Shown piece by piece: positions 36,868 through 45,104 of a stretch of DNA of 64,000 bases. The notes beneath the pieces are model-generated. The model did no database searches. It was not told where the DNA came from and saw only the letters and a list, made by a program, of their open reading frames with translations. This DNA is from Chitinophaga sp. CB10 (GTDB lineage: Bacteria > Bacteroidota > Bacteroidia > Chitinophagales > Chitinophagaceae), in the NCBI GenBank assembly GCA_001870995.2, contig MLAV02000010.1:163873-227872 (forward strand). The letters run 5' to 3'. The position numbers and the translations under genes were made by a program. Each line of letters starts with the position of its first letter. Position 1 is the first letter of the stretch.

Positions 36868-37506
36868 ATGTATCAGTTACTTCAACATATAGTGAGTCAG
36901 CCGCACCTGCATGCCCGCTGGTTAAATACCCTGTCGTTCATGGAAAATGCCGGCGCCAGGAAGATATCCGCCTGCGAGCATGCCACCAGCGTGGACCTCA
37001 TCCAGCTGAAGCATGCCGCGGAGGAACACCGCCATGCCTACTACCTGAAAAAGCAAATCCTGAAGCTGGACGGGGAGCTATGCAAGACTTACCTGCCGCA
37101 CGAGCTGCTCGCAGCCACGCATACACGCCATTACCTTCACCAGCTGGATATGCTGACCTGCCGGTACCTGAAGACGCAGTTTGGATTGAGCGGGCAGGCG
37201 CTGAAAAATGCCGCTTACCTGTTTGTGACTTATGCCATTGAAGTACGGGCGGACGAGCTGTACCCTGTGTACCAGCAGGCGCTGGACCAGGCGGGCAGCA
37301 AAGTGATGGTGAAGTCTATCATCGTGGAGGAGGAAGGGCACCTGGAAGAGATGATCAGCCAGCTGAAACTATTTTCCGCGGACTGGGAAGCGCATGCGCG
37401 GTATGTACAGGCGCTGGAAAAGGGGTTGTTTGAACGGTGGCTGGCTGCCATTGAGGAGGAAATAAATAATTCGATAATACGCATACACGCAACTATAAAT
37501 CTATAA
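36868..37506 (+). CDS. Ferritin-like di-iron protein preceding bioB
   Basis: The 212-residue, all-helical protein shows a carboxylate-bridged di-iron pattern: E26, an E53-x-x-H56 pair in AAEEHRHAYYLKK, E125/E130 in IEVRADELYP, and E155-x-x-H158 in IIVEEEGHLEEM. This points to a four-helix-bundle oxygenase, oxidase or iron carrier. I cannot name the family. It is seven bases upstream of bioB, shares its promoter and operator array, and therefore probably serves biotin synthesis, for example by supplying iron or making a precursor; this role is inference. Confidence 0.75.
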   Translation: MYQLLQHIVSQPHLHARWLNTLSFMENAGARKISACEHATSVDLIQLKHAAEEHRHAYYLKKQILKLDGELCKTYLPHELLAATHTRHYLHQLDMLTCRYLKTQFGLSGQALKNAAYLFVTYAIEVRADELYPVYQQALDQAGSKVMVKSIIVEEEGHLEEMISQLKLFSADWEAHARYVQALEKGLFERWLAAIEEEINNSIIRIHATINL

Positions 37507-37513
37507 GGAAGCA

Positions 37514-38497
37514 ATGACAGCAGAAATCAGACACGACTGGACCAAAGAAGAGATCCAGGCCATTTACGACCAGCCGCTGATGGAACTGGTGTACCAGGCC
37601 GCTACTGTACACCGCCGGTACCATGCCGCAGATGAAGTACAGGTTTGCACCCTCCTCTCCATTAAAACCGGGGGCTGCCCGGAGGACTGCTCCTATTGCG
37701 GACAGGCAGCGCGTTATCACACCAACATTAAGGTACAGGCCCTGCTGCCGGTGGAAACCGTGCTGGCCCATGCTAAAAAAGCCAGGGAAACCGGTTCCAC
37801 GAGGTTTTGTATGGCCGCCGCATGGCGGGAAGTGCGGGATAACCGCGACTTCGACAAGGTGATAGAAATGGTCAAAGGAGTAAATGAGCTGGGCATGGAA
37901 GTATGCTGTACCCTCGGCATGCTCACGGAAGAACAGGCCGTCCGCTTACAGGAAGCCGGTTTGCATGCCTACAACCACAACCTCGATACCTCGGAAGAAT
38001 ATTATAAAGAGATTATCTCCACCCGCAATTTCGACAACAGGATCAACACGATCAACAACGTGCGTAAAGCCGGTATCACCGTTTGCTCCGGCGGCATCAT
38101 TGGGTTGGGGGAAACCCATCACGACCGCATGGCCATGCTGCTTACGCTGGCCAACATGCCGAAGCATCCGGAGTCCGTGCCTGTTAACGCCCTGGCGCGG
38201 GTGAAAGGAACGCCATTGGAAAACAATCCCAAGGTGGACATATGGGATATGGTACGCATGATTGCAACAGCAAGAATTGTAATGCCTGCCTCCGTGGTAA
38301 GGCTCAGCGCTGGCCGCATTGAAATGAGCGAAGCGGAACAGGCCTGGTGCTTTATGGCAGGCGCCAACTCCATTTTTACCGGGGAGCGGCAAACCTTACT
38401 GGTGACGCCTAACCCGGGCGTGGATGAAGATATGCAAATGTTGCAAACACTGGGACTTAAACCTATGGAAGCCCGAAAAGAAGCACACTCCTGTTAA
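37514..38497 (+). CDS. bioB: Biotin synthase
   Basis: BioB is a radical-SAM enzyme that inserts sulfur into dethiobiotin to form biotin. The 4Fe-4S cysteines are C55, C59 and C62 in GGCPEDCSYCGQ, followed by YHT as in known BioB. Other hallmarks are CMAAAWR (with the C of the second cluster region), YNHNLDTS and GGIIGLGE. The length of 327 residues is normal. It lies seven bases after the di-iron protein gene and ends at a strong terminator. Other biotin genes are not in the window. Confidence 0.96.
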   Translation: MTAEIRHDWTKEEIQAIYDQPLMELVYQAATVHRRYHAADEVQVCTLLSIKTGGCPEDCSYCGQAARYHTNIKVQALLPVETVLAHAKKARETGSTRFCMAAAWREVRDNRDFDKVIEMVKGVNELGMEVCCTLGMLTEEQAVRLQEAGLHAYNHNLDTSEEYYKEIISTRNFDNRINTINNVRKAGITVCSGGIIGLGETHHDRMAMLLTLANMPKHPESVPVNALARVKGTPLENNPKVDIWDMVRMIATARIVMPASVVRLSAGRIEMSEAEQAWCFMAGANSIFTGERQTLLVTPNPGVDEDMQMLQTLGLKPMEARKEAHSC

Positions 38498-38521
38498 CGG
38501 AGGAATACCCCAAGGAAGGAA

Positions 38522-38552
38522 ATCCCCACTCTTCCGGGTGGGGATGTTTTTT
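38522..38552 (+). terminator. Intrinsic terminator after bioB
   Basis: ATCCCCAC (38522-38529) pairs with GTGGGGAT (38538-38545) around an eight-base loop, followed by G and a run of T residues. Confidence 0.92.
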
Positions 38553-38572
38553 GGGCGCCCTTCGTGTTTGTC

Positions 38573-38821
38573 TTAAAGATTAATATATTCAATATCCACC
38601 ACTTTCCCGAAACCGGTGAAAGTATAGTAGCTGGGGTGATGGGGAAGCTCCATATTGATAATGTCTACCTTCCCTCCCCTGGCGCCCCCGGCAGGATGGA
38701 ATACGCCTACCATCAGCCCTACTACCGGCGGCTCAATCTGTGCCCTGTTATAGTTCTGTGGTTTAATCCCTGTTTCCGGGTATTTTCCGGAATGGCAGAA
38801 GTTGTAGCTTTGCCATGCCGA
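38573..38821 (-). pseudogene. Possible C-terminal remnant of a protein gene
   Basis: On the minus strand a frame stays open from about 38821 to a TAA at 38573-38575 and reads like real protein, with KYPETGIKPQNYNRAQIEPP, VVGLMVGVFHPAGGARGGKV and SYYTFTGFGKVVDIEYINL. It has no start codon near its left end; an in-frame TAA precedes it. It may be a gene fragment left after deletion. I do not recognise the family. The opposite-strand frame is poorer in composition. Confidence 0.35.
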
Positions 38822-38835
38822 TTAGGCTGATTATT

Positions 38836-39726
38836 ATGAAAAAACTATCATTCCTTTGCCTGTTGCTGGTAGCTATCAGCAAATGCACCTTCGCACAGGA
38901 GGACTTCCCGGACATGCGCAGCTGGGCTATTTATGGGGACTCCATTGAGCGCTATGTATATGCGGATACTGCTTTTATCAGGGTATCCCCCGATACGCGC
39001 CAGGCCCCTGTCGACACCCTCTTTGCAGGGGATAATATCCTCGTACTGCAGGTCACTAAAAACGGGTTAACCGTTCGCGGACTCAGAGGCCCGTGGCTGC
39101 AGGTGACTTACACCAAAAACGGGGAACAAAAGAAAGGCTACATCTGGCAGGGGCTTGTGAGCCTTACGCCGCTGCGCCGGGGCGATACCAAGTTTGTGGC
39201 GGCCATTGAGCGCCGGTCCGACAGCCTGTACCTCAACGAAGACCGCCAGCGGGATACCCTCCATCGTTTTGTCGTGAAAGTAAAAGCTGTGCAGAACGGC
39301 GTCATTAAATCCACCGCTACGTTTATTACGGACGATGACGAGAGCGCCAACTTCGGCTATGGTAAAATAATGTCCGGTATGGGACTGACTAACGTGCAGA
39401 ATATCGTGATCATCAGCTTCGGCGGGGAAGCCTGCGGCATTCCTACCTACGATTATTACCTGGCCTGGACTGCGGACCAGCGGCTGGTGCGGTTGCCGGG
39501 TAAGATGAACGTAGGCGATGCCGGCGCTTATTACCATTCGGAGAACTTCATCTTCCCGAATGAAAAGAATGGCCGGCCGGATATGATTACCTGGGAGATG
39601 AGTACAGAGGAAGCCACAGACAAACTGGATAAGAACGGTGAGTATATCATGGCAGTTACTGAAAAAGGCAGTAAGACTTACGCATGGGATCCCGTTACGT
39701 ATAAAGTAACTGAATTGAAGCAATAA
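38836..39726 (+). CDS. Secreted SH3-like domain protein
   Basis: A signal peptide ending SKCTFAQ is followed by a bacterial SH3-like segment (IRVSPDTRQAPVDTLFAGDNILVLQ ... PWLQVTY ... KKGYIWQGLVSLTPL, residues about 45-115). A beta-rich domain of unknown type makes up the rest to residue 296. SH3 segments of this kind often bind cell-wall or peptide ligands in the periplasm. The ATG at 38836 begins the signal peptide. A TAGCTTTG box is at 38805-38812. A strong hairpin follows the stop. Confidence 0.75.
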   Translation: MKKLSFLCLLLVAISKCTFAQEDFPDMRSWAIYGDSIERYVYADTAFIRVSPDTRQAPVDTLFAGDNILVLQVTKNGLTVRGLRGPWLQVTYTKNGEQKKGYIWQGLVSLTPLRRGDTKFVAAIERRSDSLYLNEDRQRDTLHRFVVKVKAVQNGVIKSTATFITDDDESANFGYGKIMSGMGLTNVQNIVIISFGGEACGIPTYDYYLAWTADQRLVRLPGKMNVGDAGAYYHSENFIFPNEKNGRPDMITWEMSTEEATDKLDKNGEYIMAVTEKGSKTYAWDPVTYKVTELKQ

Positions 39727-39744
39727 ATCTTCTCCCCCCCTAAA

Positions 39745-39893
39745 AAAAATCACGCAAGGCAACAGCGCCTTGCGTGATTTTTAAGTAACTAGCGTGAAGC
39801 CTCCCTAAAAAATCACATAAGGCGTGATTTCTAATCACCGGAAGTGAACAAATAATTCTCCCCTAAAAAATCACGCCTTGCCTGATTTTTTTT
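39745..39893. repeat. Three tandem terminator-like hairpins between convergent genes
   Basis: The first (39745-39782) is a perfect 16-base-pair stem, AAAAATCACGCAAGGC with its complement around AACAGC, and works as a two-way terminator on sequence grounds. Two weaker versions follow at about 39804-39831 (AAATCAC/GTGATTT) and 39862-39893 (AAAAATC/GATTTTT). Each is preceded by a CTCCC-CTAAAAAA word, so they look like decayed duplicates of one unit. Confidence 0.8.
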
Positions 39894-39895
39894 AC

Positions 39896-42844
39896 CTATT
39901 TAATCGCTTCATAAACCTCCGCTTCAATAATACTCAAGGTCCCCTTCGCCCTGGAATCATCCCTCGCTACCCCGTCATCCAGCTTTTTACCAGTCACTTC
40001 CACCATTTGGCTACCGCCGGGGTCTTTGGAAATGGATGCCAGCTGTATGCGTACTTTCCGGCCTTTGGCAGGCTTGCATGCCAGCGTGCAGTAGCCTAAG
40101 GTAAGCGGGGTTTTGCCGTTGAACACCTCCCTACCGTCAACGGTTATACGTAGCGGATAAGAACGGGATTTGAAATTGTTCAGTTTGAGGGTCACTTCGC
40201 TCACGGTGGCTTCCCGCTCCAGCTCGTACTCCACCCACGCGGTTTCCAGCTTACCATCGTTCACCCAGTCGGACAGCTCGTTGTCATCATAGCTCATAAA
40301 AACGGAATCGGCATTGGCGCCGGCAGTAGCGCGCTTTATACGCAGCGGCGTACGGGTAAGCCTATACGAAGGCGTTAATGGCGTGGGGCCACGCACCAGG
40401 CTTACCGGCAGACTTGCGCCCGGGAGTTCGGTAGACAACCCGTTCCTGGTAACAAACGGCTTCGATTCCAGGGTGATGCTGGCTGGCTTCAGCCCGTCCG
40501 CAGCGGCTTTCACCGTTATCGTACCGGCCCTTTCCGCCGCGCGTATCAGCGCGCGGTTTATACCGCCCTCCACGGGGAACTCCCGGGTAAGGGTATAGTT
40601 ATCAGGCCCCATGGCCATCCCCCCGATCCATTCCGCCGGGCCTTCCAGGGAGAATTTAATCATATGCATCGCATCCGGTACACGGTTGCCGGCAGCGTCC
40701 ACCACTTCCACCTGCAGCAGGGCAAGGTCGTGCCCATCGGCTGTCAGCCCCTGCGGCGATGCAATGTTGGTCAGCTTCAGCGCCACCGGCGCGCCGGTAG
40801 TTTTCTTCTCTGCTGTGATCACCTGCCTGCCTTTGCTATCGTACCCGGTGGCGCTGATGGCGCCTGCCTCCCAGCTCACAGCCGGGAAGGTAAAGAGAAA
40901 GCCATCGCTTTTTTCGCCAAAGCCCTGGGATTTACCGTTTACTTTCAGTTCTACTTTATCGGCCGTGGAAATGACGTACACCGGCTTCCTTACGCCCGGC
41001 CTGTAGTTCCAGTGGCCCACGATATGCAGGCCTTCCTGCTCCGGTACCACCCAACCGTTCCACATCACCTGGTGCGCATAGAAGTTTTCCTTTTGAATGC
41101 GCAGGGCATCTACTTCCCCGCTGCGGCGGTAGTTTTCCTCCCCGCGGTGATGGGTGTTGGTTTCCGAGAATACGATGTTCACCCCGCCGGCGCTCACGCG
41201 GGCGCCGGTGCCGGGTCTTTCCCGCCAGAACTCATACCAGCGTTTCACATTTTCCACGGCATGGCTTTCCATGTTGCGGTTGTAGGCAGCGGCGCTTTGC
41301 CCCTTGTGAGCCGGGCCTTCGCCGTCTTTATGATAAGGCGGCGTATAGTCGTCCCAGTACTTGCGGGAGCCTTCATCGCGGGAGTATTCCATCGCCCACA
41401 TGGGAATGTGCGCGCTTTTGTTTGTATAAAGCATCTCGCCCCCATACTCCGCCTCTTGGCTGTTCAGCATCTCCCGGGAGCCGATCGCGCGGCCGCCATG
41501 GGGGTCATACTGATCGCGGATGGCTTTCATCTCTTTCATATGCGCTTCGCTGATGCTCTCATTGCCGCATTCATAAAATACGATGCTGGGGTTATTGCGG
41601 TTGTAAATCATCGCATCCCGCATGACGGCCTTACGCTGCTCCCAGCGGGCGCCGGTTACATCCGCTTCCGCATCGCCTGCGGGCATGGCCTGCATGAGCC
41701 CTACCCTGTCGCAGCTTTCCACATCCTGCTTCCAGGGGGTGATGTGCATCCAGCGTACCAGGTTACCGTTGCTGGCTACCATGAGGCCATTGGAATAATC
41801 GCTCAGCCATGCCGGTACGGACATGCCTACGGAAGGCCATTCGTTGGAGGTACGCTGCGCATAGCCATGCACCATGATCACCCGGTCGTTCAGGTAGATC
41901 ATGCCATCCCGGAATTCCGTTTTGCGGAAGCCCGTGCGGGTTACTACCGCATCTACCGCCTTGTTGTTGATCTTTAGCGTAGTGGTTACGTTGTAGAGAT
42001 AGCCATAGCCCCAGCTCCAAAAGTTGAGGTTTTGCAGGGGCGCGGCGGCCGTCAGCACTACTGCCTGCCCGGGCGCTATGCTTTGTTTGCCGCCGCTGAA
42101 ATTCGCTACCGGCTTGTTGTTGATGTCGGTGATCGTCACCTCCAGGGAAACCTGCTGCGGTGCGGCGGTTTCGTTCTTTACTTCCGACTCCGCATGGATG
42201 GTGGCGGACCTTCCCTTGATATTGAAATCGGTTGCATAAATATACGTGCCAATAGTGTGGAGGAGGGAATGAAGCGGCAAAGTTTGGTACACTTTGCCTG
42301 TTACATGCAGGTACACGTTCTTGTTGATGCCGCCGTAGTTGGCGTTGAAATTTTTATCCTCCCACTGGAACTTTTGATTAGTGGATTTCTCCCGGTAATC
42401 CCAGCTATTGTCGATCCTCACGGCCACGGTGTTTTCCACGCCTGGTTTTACGAGGTCCGTAATATCAAAGCCAAAAGCCATGACGCCGTTTTCGTGTATG
42501 CCTATCCGTTGTCCGTTCACATAAAACTCGCCTGCCTGGCGGATGCCTTCAAACTCCAGGAATACCTTCTGCCCGGCTGCGGAAGCAGGCAGGGTGAACT
42601 TTTTGCGGTACCAGGCAATGCCGGTGCTCAGTTCCGTGATATCTTTCCGGAAAGCTTCCTGCTGGTTCCAGGCATAAGGCAGCGTTACCTTCTTCCAGCC
42701 GGCATCGTTGAAGTCCGGCGCGGCGGCGGAGGTATCGCCAATGAATATTTTCCAGTCGCTGTTGAAGTTGTATTTCGCGCGTTGCGCAAACGCGGCCATG
42801 CAGAGGAGCAGGCCGGCAAGGGTGAGGTAGAGGCGTTTTTTCAT
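39896..42844 (-). CDS. Glycoside hydrolase family 2 protein (beta-galactosidase-like)
   Basis: A signal peptide (MKKRLYLTLAGLLLCMAAFAQ) precedes a GH2 sugar-binding domain (AWYRKKFTLPASAAGQKVFLEFEGI), an immunoglobulin-like domain and a TIM barrel. The barrel has the acid/base glutamate in FYECGNESISE (about residue 425) and a likely nucleophile in VFSETNTHHRGE (about 562). A DUF4982-like region and a C-terminal beta-domain follow, to residue 982. It should remove non-reducing beta-linked sugars in the periplasm. It lies directly downstream of susD/susC, making it the enzyme of this polysaccharide locus. Confidence 0.9.
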   Translation of the reverse strand: MKKRLYLTLAGLLLCMAAFAQRAKYNFNSDWKIFIGDTSAAAPDFNDAGWKKVTLPYAWNQQEAFRKDITELSTGIAWYRKKFTLPASAAGQKVFLEFEGIRQAGEFYVNGQRIGIHENGVMAFGFDITDLVKPGVENTVAVRIDNSWDYREKSTNQKFQWEDKNFNANYGGINKNVYLHVTGKVYQTLPLHSLLHTIGTYIYATDFNIKGRSATIHAESEVKNETAAPQQVSLEVTITDINNKPVANFSGGKQSIAPGQAVVLTAAAPLQNLNFWSWGYGYLYNVTTTLKINNKAVDAVVTRTGFRKTEFRDGMIYLNDRVIMVHGYAQRTSNEWPSVGMSVPAWLSDYSNGLMVASNGNLVRWMHITPWKQDVESCDRVGLMQAMPAGDAEADVTGARWEQRKAVMRDAMIYNRNNPSIVFYECGNESISEAHMKEMKAIRDQYDPHGGRAIGSREMLNSQEAEYGGEMLYTNKSAHIPMWAMEYSRDEGSRKYWDDYTPPYHKDGEGPAHKGQSAAAYNRNMESHAVENVKRWYEFWRERPGTGARVSAGGVNIVFSETNTHHRGEENYRRSGEVDALRIQKENFYAHQVMWNGWVVPEQEGLHIVGHWNYRPGVRKPVYVISTADKVELKVNGKSQGFGEKSDGFLFTFPAVSWEAGAISATGYDSKGRQVITAEKKTTGAPVALKLTNIASPQGLTADGHDLALLQVEVVDAAGNRVPDAMHMIKFSLEGPAEWIGGMAMGPDNYTLTREFPVEGGINRALIRAAERAGTITVKAAADGLKPASITLESKPFVTRNGLSTELPGASLPVSLVRGPTPLTPSYRLTRTPLRIKRATAGANADSVFMSYDDNELSDWVNDGKLETAWVEYELEREATVSEVTLKLNNFKSRSYPLRITVDGREVFNGKTPLTLGYCTLACKPAKGRKVRIQLASISKDPGGSQMVEVTGKKLDDGVARDDSRAKGTLSIIEAEVYEAIK

Positions 42845-42880
42845 ACGTAGCTGCAAAAAGTGACCACTATTTACAAAATA

Positions 42881-42901
42881 CCCGTTGCCAATGGCAACGG
42901 G
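42881..42901 (-). other. Intercistronic stem-loop between SusD and GH2 genes
   Basis: CCCGTTGCC (42881-42889) pairs with GGCAACGGG (42893-42901) around three bases. On the minus strand TATTTTG follows, so it could be a leaky terminator or RNA-stabilising loop that lowers GH2 expression relative to SusC/D. Confidence 0.65.
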
Positions 42902-42926
42902 CTTTTATCGGGAACTCATAAAAAAA

Positions 42927-45080
42927 TTAATAGCCAGGGTTCTGGTAAGCAGCCATAGCGGCGGCATCCAGCGGTTTGCCGTTTTCGTCCGTCAACTGTA
43001 ACAGGTAGTTGGACGGCCACGGACGGAAGGTGTATTCCTTCTTCATTTGTCCTTTACCGTTACCATTCTGCCCGTTGCCATTCACCGGGTTATCCGCTAC
43101 CGGCCAGCGGCCTGCAAGCGGGGAAGCCATCTGGTTCAGGTACACGGTGCGGTCGTACAGGATGCCGGCATTGTGCAGGTCCTCCCATAATACGCCTTCA
43201 CCCAGCAGCTCTCTAGTCTTCTCATTATAAATGAAATGGATAAACATATCCGCTTTGCTGGTCACGGTCGGGATGTAATGCTCTGCCAGGGCCTGCGGCG
43301 TACCAGGCGTAAAGTATTCTTCCGTAGCGCGGATGGCGTTGAAGGAAGAACCGTTCGCAGGATAAGGCGTAGTTTTTTCCGCAGCGGTGAGCGTGGCAGC
43401 GCCGGGCTCCCATTGTACGAGCACCTGCGGGCGACTCTCGCCTGATTTATACGCAGCGCGCTGGCGGATCACATTGATGTCTGCCAGGGCGTCGTTGTAC
43501 ATACCCTTACGGCCATACGCTTCCGCGCGCACCAGGTAGGTTTCGCCGAGGCGCATCAGGATGGCGTCCCTGGTGCCGCTTTCGCTGTTGAAGTTACTTT
43601 CATCCGCACTGCCGCCACGGAGCGGGTCCACGAATTTTTTCACGGATAAATACGGCGCCGGGCTACCGGTGTTGAGGCCAATCGGGTTCTGGTTGTAATT
43701 GACGCGGTAGTAAATACGGCCCGTCACCGCGGAGCGGATCCACCTTACGGCAAACTGGTAAGGCTGGCTCATCACCATCGTACTATCCAGCGCTTCGCTC
43801 TTCTGGTTTTCCAGGTAGATGAGCGCGCGTTTACCGATGGTGGCCCTTGGCGCGCCGGCAACCACATTCGGTTCGCCGGCAGGCTTGTTGGCATTCCACC
43901 AGGCTGCTGCAGCGGCGTTCCAGGTCCAGGAGCCGGCAGCATTACAGATGTATTCGTATTGGAAAGTTTTGTAGTAGCGGGAGTCGTTCACCTTATCCGT
44001 AAACACATCGTACCCGAAGTCCGTAGGTTTGAAAGTACCAAACGGGCGGCCATAGGCCATGGCGCGGGTAACGCCCGTAGCGTCCGTATAGTTGCCGGTG
44101 TGGTAGTTAACGGAGCGGTTGCTGAAGCGGCCGTTCAGCGTAGTGTTTACATCAAACTGCGCCGCCCAGAGCACTTCCTTGCTGGGCGTGGTTTCAGAAA
44201 CCTTCGGATCAAAAAGCGTCCAGTAGTCCTGCGCCAGCGCGGCGGTACCACCGGCGGTGTTGATCACATCCGTGGCAATGCTGATCACGGAATCCAGGTC
44301 CGTAGGTACGTTGCCTTTATAGAGCATTTTCAGGGAGTTGTCCCCACTGTTCTGGAAGGTAGCGGCTTGCGCGCGGGCCAGGTACAACTTCGCCAGGAAG
44401 TGGCCGGCCGCCAGTTTGGTAACGCGGCCCTGCTCTCCCACCGTTACCGGCAGGCTCGCATAAGCTTCGCGCATATCCCCGATGATCTGTTTGTAGATAT
44501 CTTCCAGCTTCGCTTTCGGGTAATAGTACACGCCATTGTCCATACGTTTAGGCGTGAGCGTTAGCGGCACGTCGCCCAGCTGGTTGGTCACCAGGTAATA
44601 GGCCCAGGCACGGAGGAAGAGGATCTCCGCGCGCTTGGTCTTACGGTAGTTTTCATCCGTACCAAACTTGCCGGGCTTCTGGTTGTCGATAATATCCAGC
44701 GCGATATTACAGTTGTTGATATGCGGGTAGATGCCCATCGGCGGATTGTCCGCATTGGTAGCGCCGAGGAAGTTGTACACGTTGGTAGCCGCGATGGTAG
44801 CCACATTGGAGCCGTAGATGGCGGCCGTCATAGTGGCGTAGGTATTCGTGGCGGACATATACGCATCCGTTTCTGCCTGTACCAGCCTGCATCCGCTGGC
44901 ATCCCACTCGTTTTTCAGGCGGGAGATGTTGTACAACCCGTTGATCAACGAATTCAACCCTTCTTCAGTATTGTAGTAGTCCTGCGTCAGATTGGAGACT
45001 TGCTTTTCCGTTAAAAACTTTTTGCAGGAATCCAGGGAACCTGCCAGCAGTACCAGGACTATCGGAATATATCGTTTCAT
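42927..45080 (-). CDS. SusD/RagB-like nutrient-binding outer-membrane lipoprotein
   Basis: The lipobox LLAGSLDSC (cysteine 19) is followed by KKFLTEKQ, the usual SusD start. The protein has the DYYNTEEGLNSLINGLYN and EILFLRAWAYYLVTNQLGDVPL segments of TPR-like SusD helices and a C-terminal NEKTRELLGEGVLWEDLHNAG. At 717 residues it is longer than the usual 500-600. It should bind glycan on the cell surface and cap the SusC channel. It follows the SusC gene by 24 bases. Confidence 0.93.
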   Translation of the reverse strand: MKRYIPIVLVLLAGSLDSCKKFLTEKQVSNLTQDYYNTEEGLNSLINGLYNISRLKNEWDASGCRLVQAETDAYMSATNTYATMTAAIYGSNVATIAATNVYNFLGATNADNPPMGIYPHINNCNIALDIIDNQKPGKFGTDENYRKTKRAEILFLRAWAYYLVTNQLGDVPLTLTPKRMDNGVYYYPKAKLEDIYKQIIGDMREAYASLPVTVGEQGRVTKLAAGHFLAKLYLARAQAATFQNSGDNSLKMLYKGNVPTDLDSVISIATDVINTAGGTAALAQDYWTLFDPKVSETTPSKEVLWAAQFDVNTTLNGRFSNRSVNYHTGNYTDATGVTRAMAYGRPFGTFKPTDFGYDVFTDKVNDSRYYKTFQYEYICNAAGSWTWNAAAAAWWNANKPAGEPNVVAGAPRATIGKRALIYLENQKSEALDSTMVMSQPYQFAVRWIRSAVTGRIYYRVNYNQNPIGLNTGSPAPYLSVKKFVDPLRGGSADESNFNSESGTRDAILMRLGETYLVRAEAYGRKGMYNDALADINVIRQRAAYKSGESRPQVLVQWEPGAATLTAAEKTTPYPANGSSFNAIRATEEYFTPGTPQALAEHYIPTVTSKADMFIHFIYNEKTRELLGEGVLWEDLHNAGILYDRTVYLNQMASPLAGRWPVADNPVNGNGQNGNGKGQMKKEYTFRPWPSNYLLQLTDENGKPLDAAAMAAYQNPGY

Positions 45081-45104
45081 AATTGCTGTTAAGATCGTTA
45101 AGGA

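Noticed and set aside
38564..38830. Plus-strand frame of 88 codons after the bioB terminator
   Set aside because: The minus-strand reading is more protein-like; this one has no recognisable domain and uneven composition.
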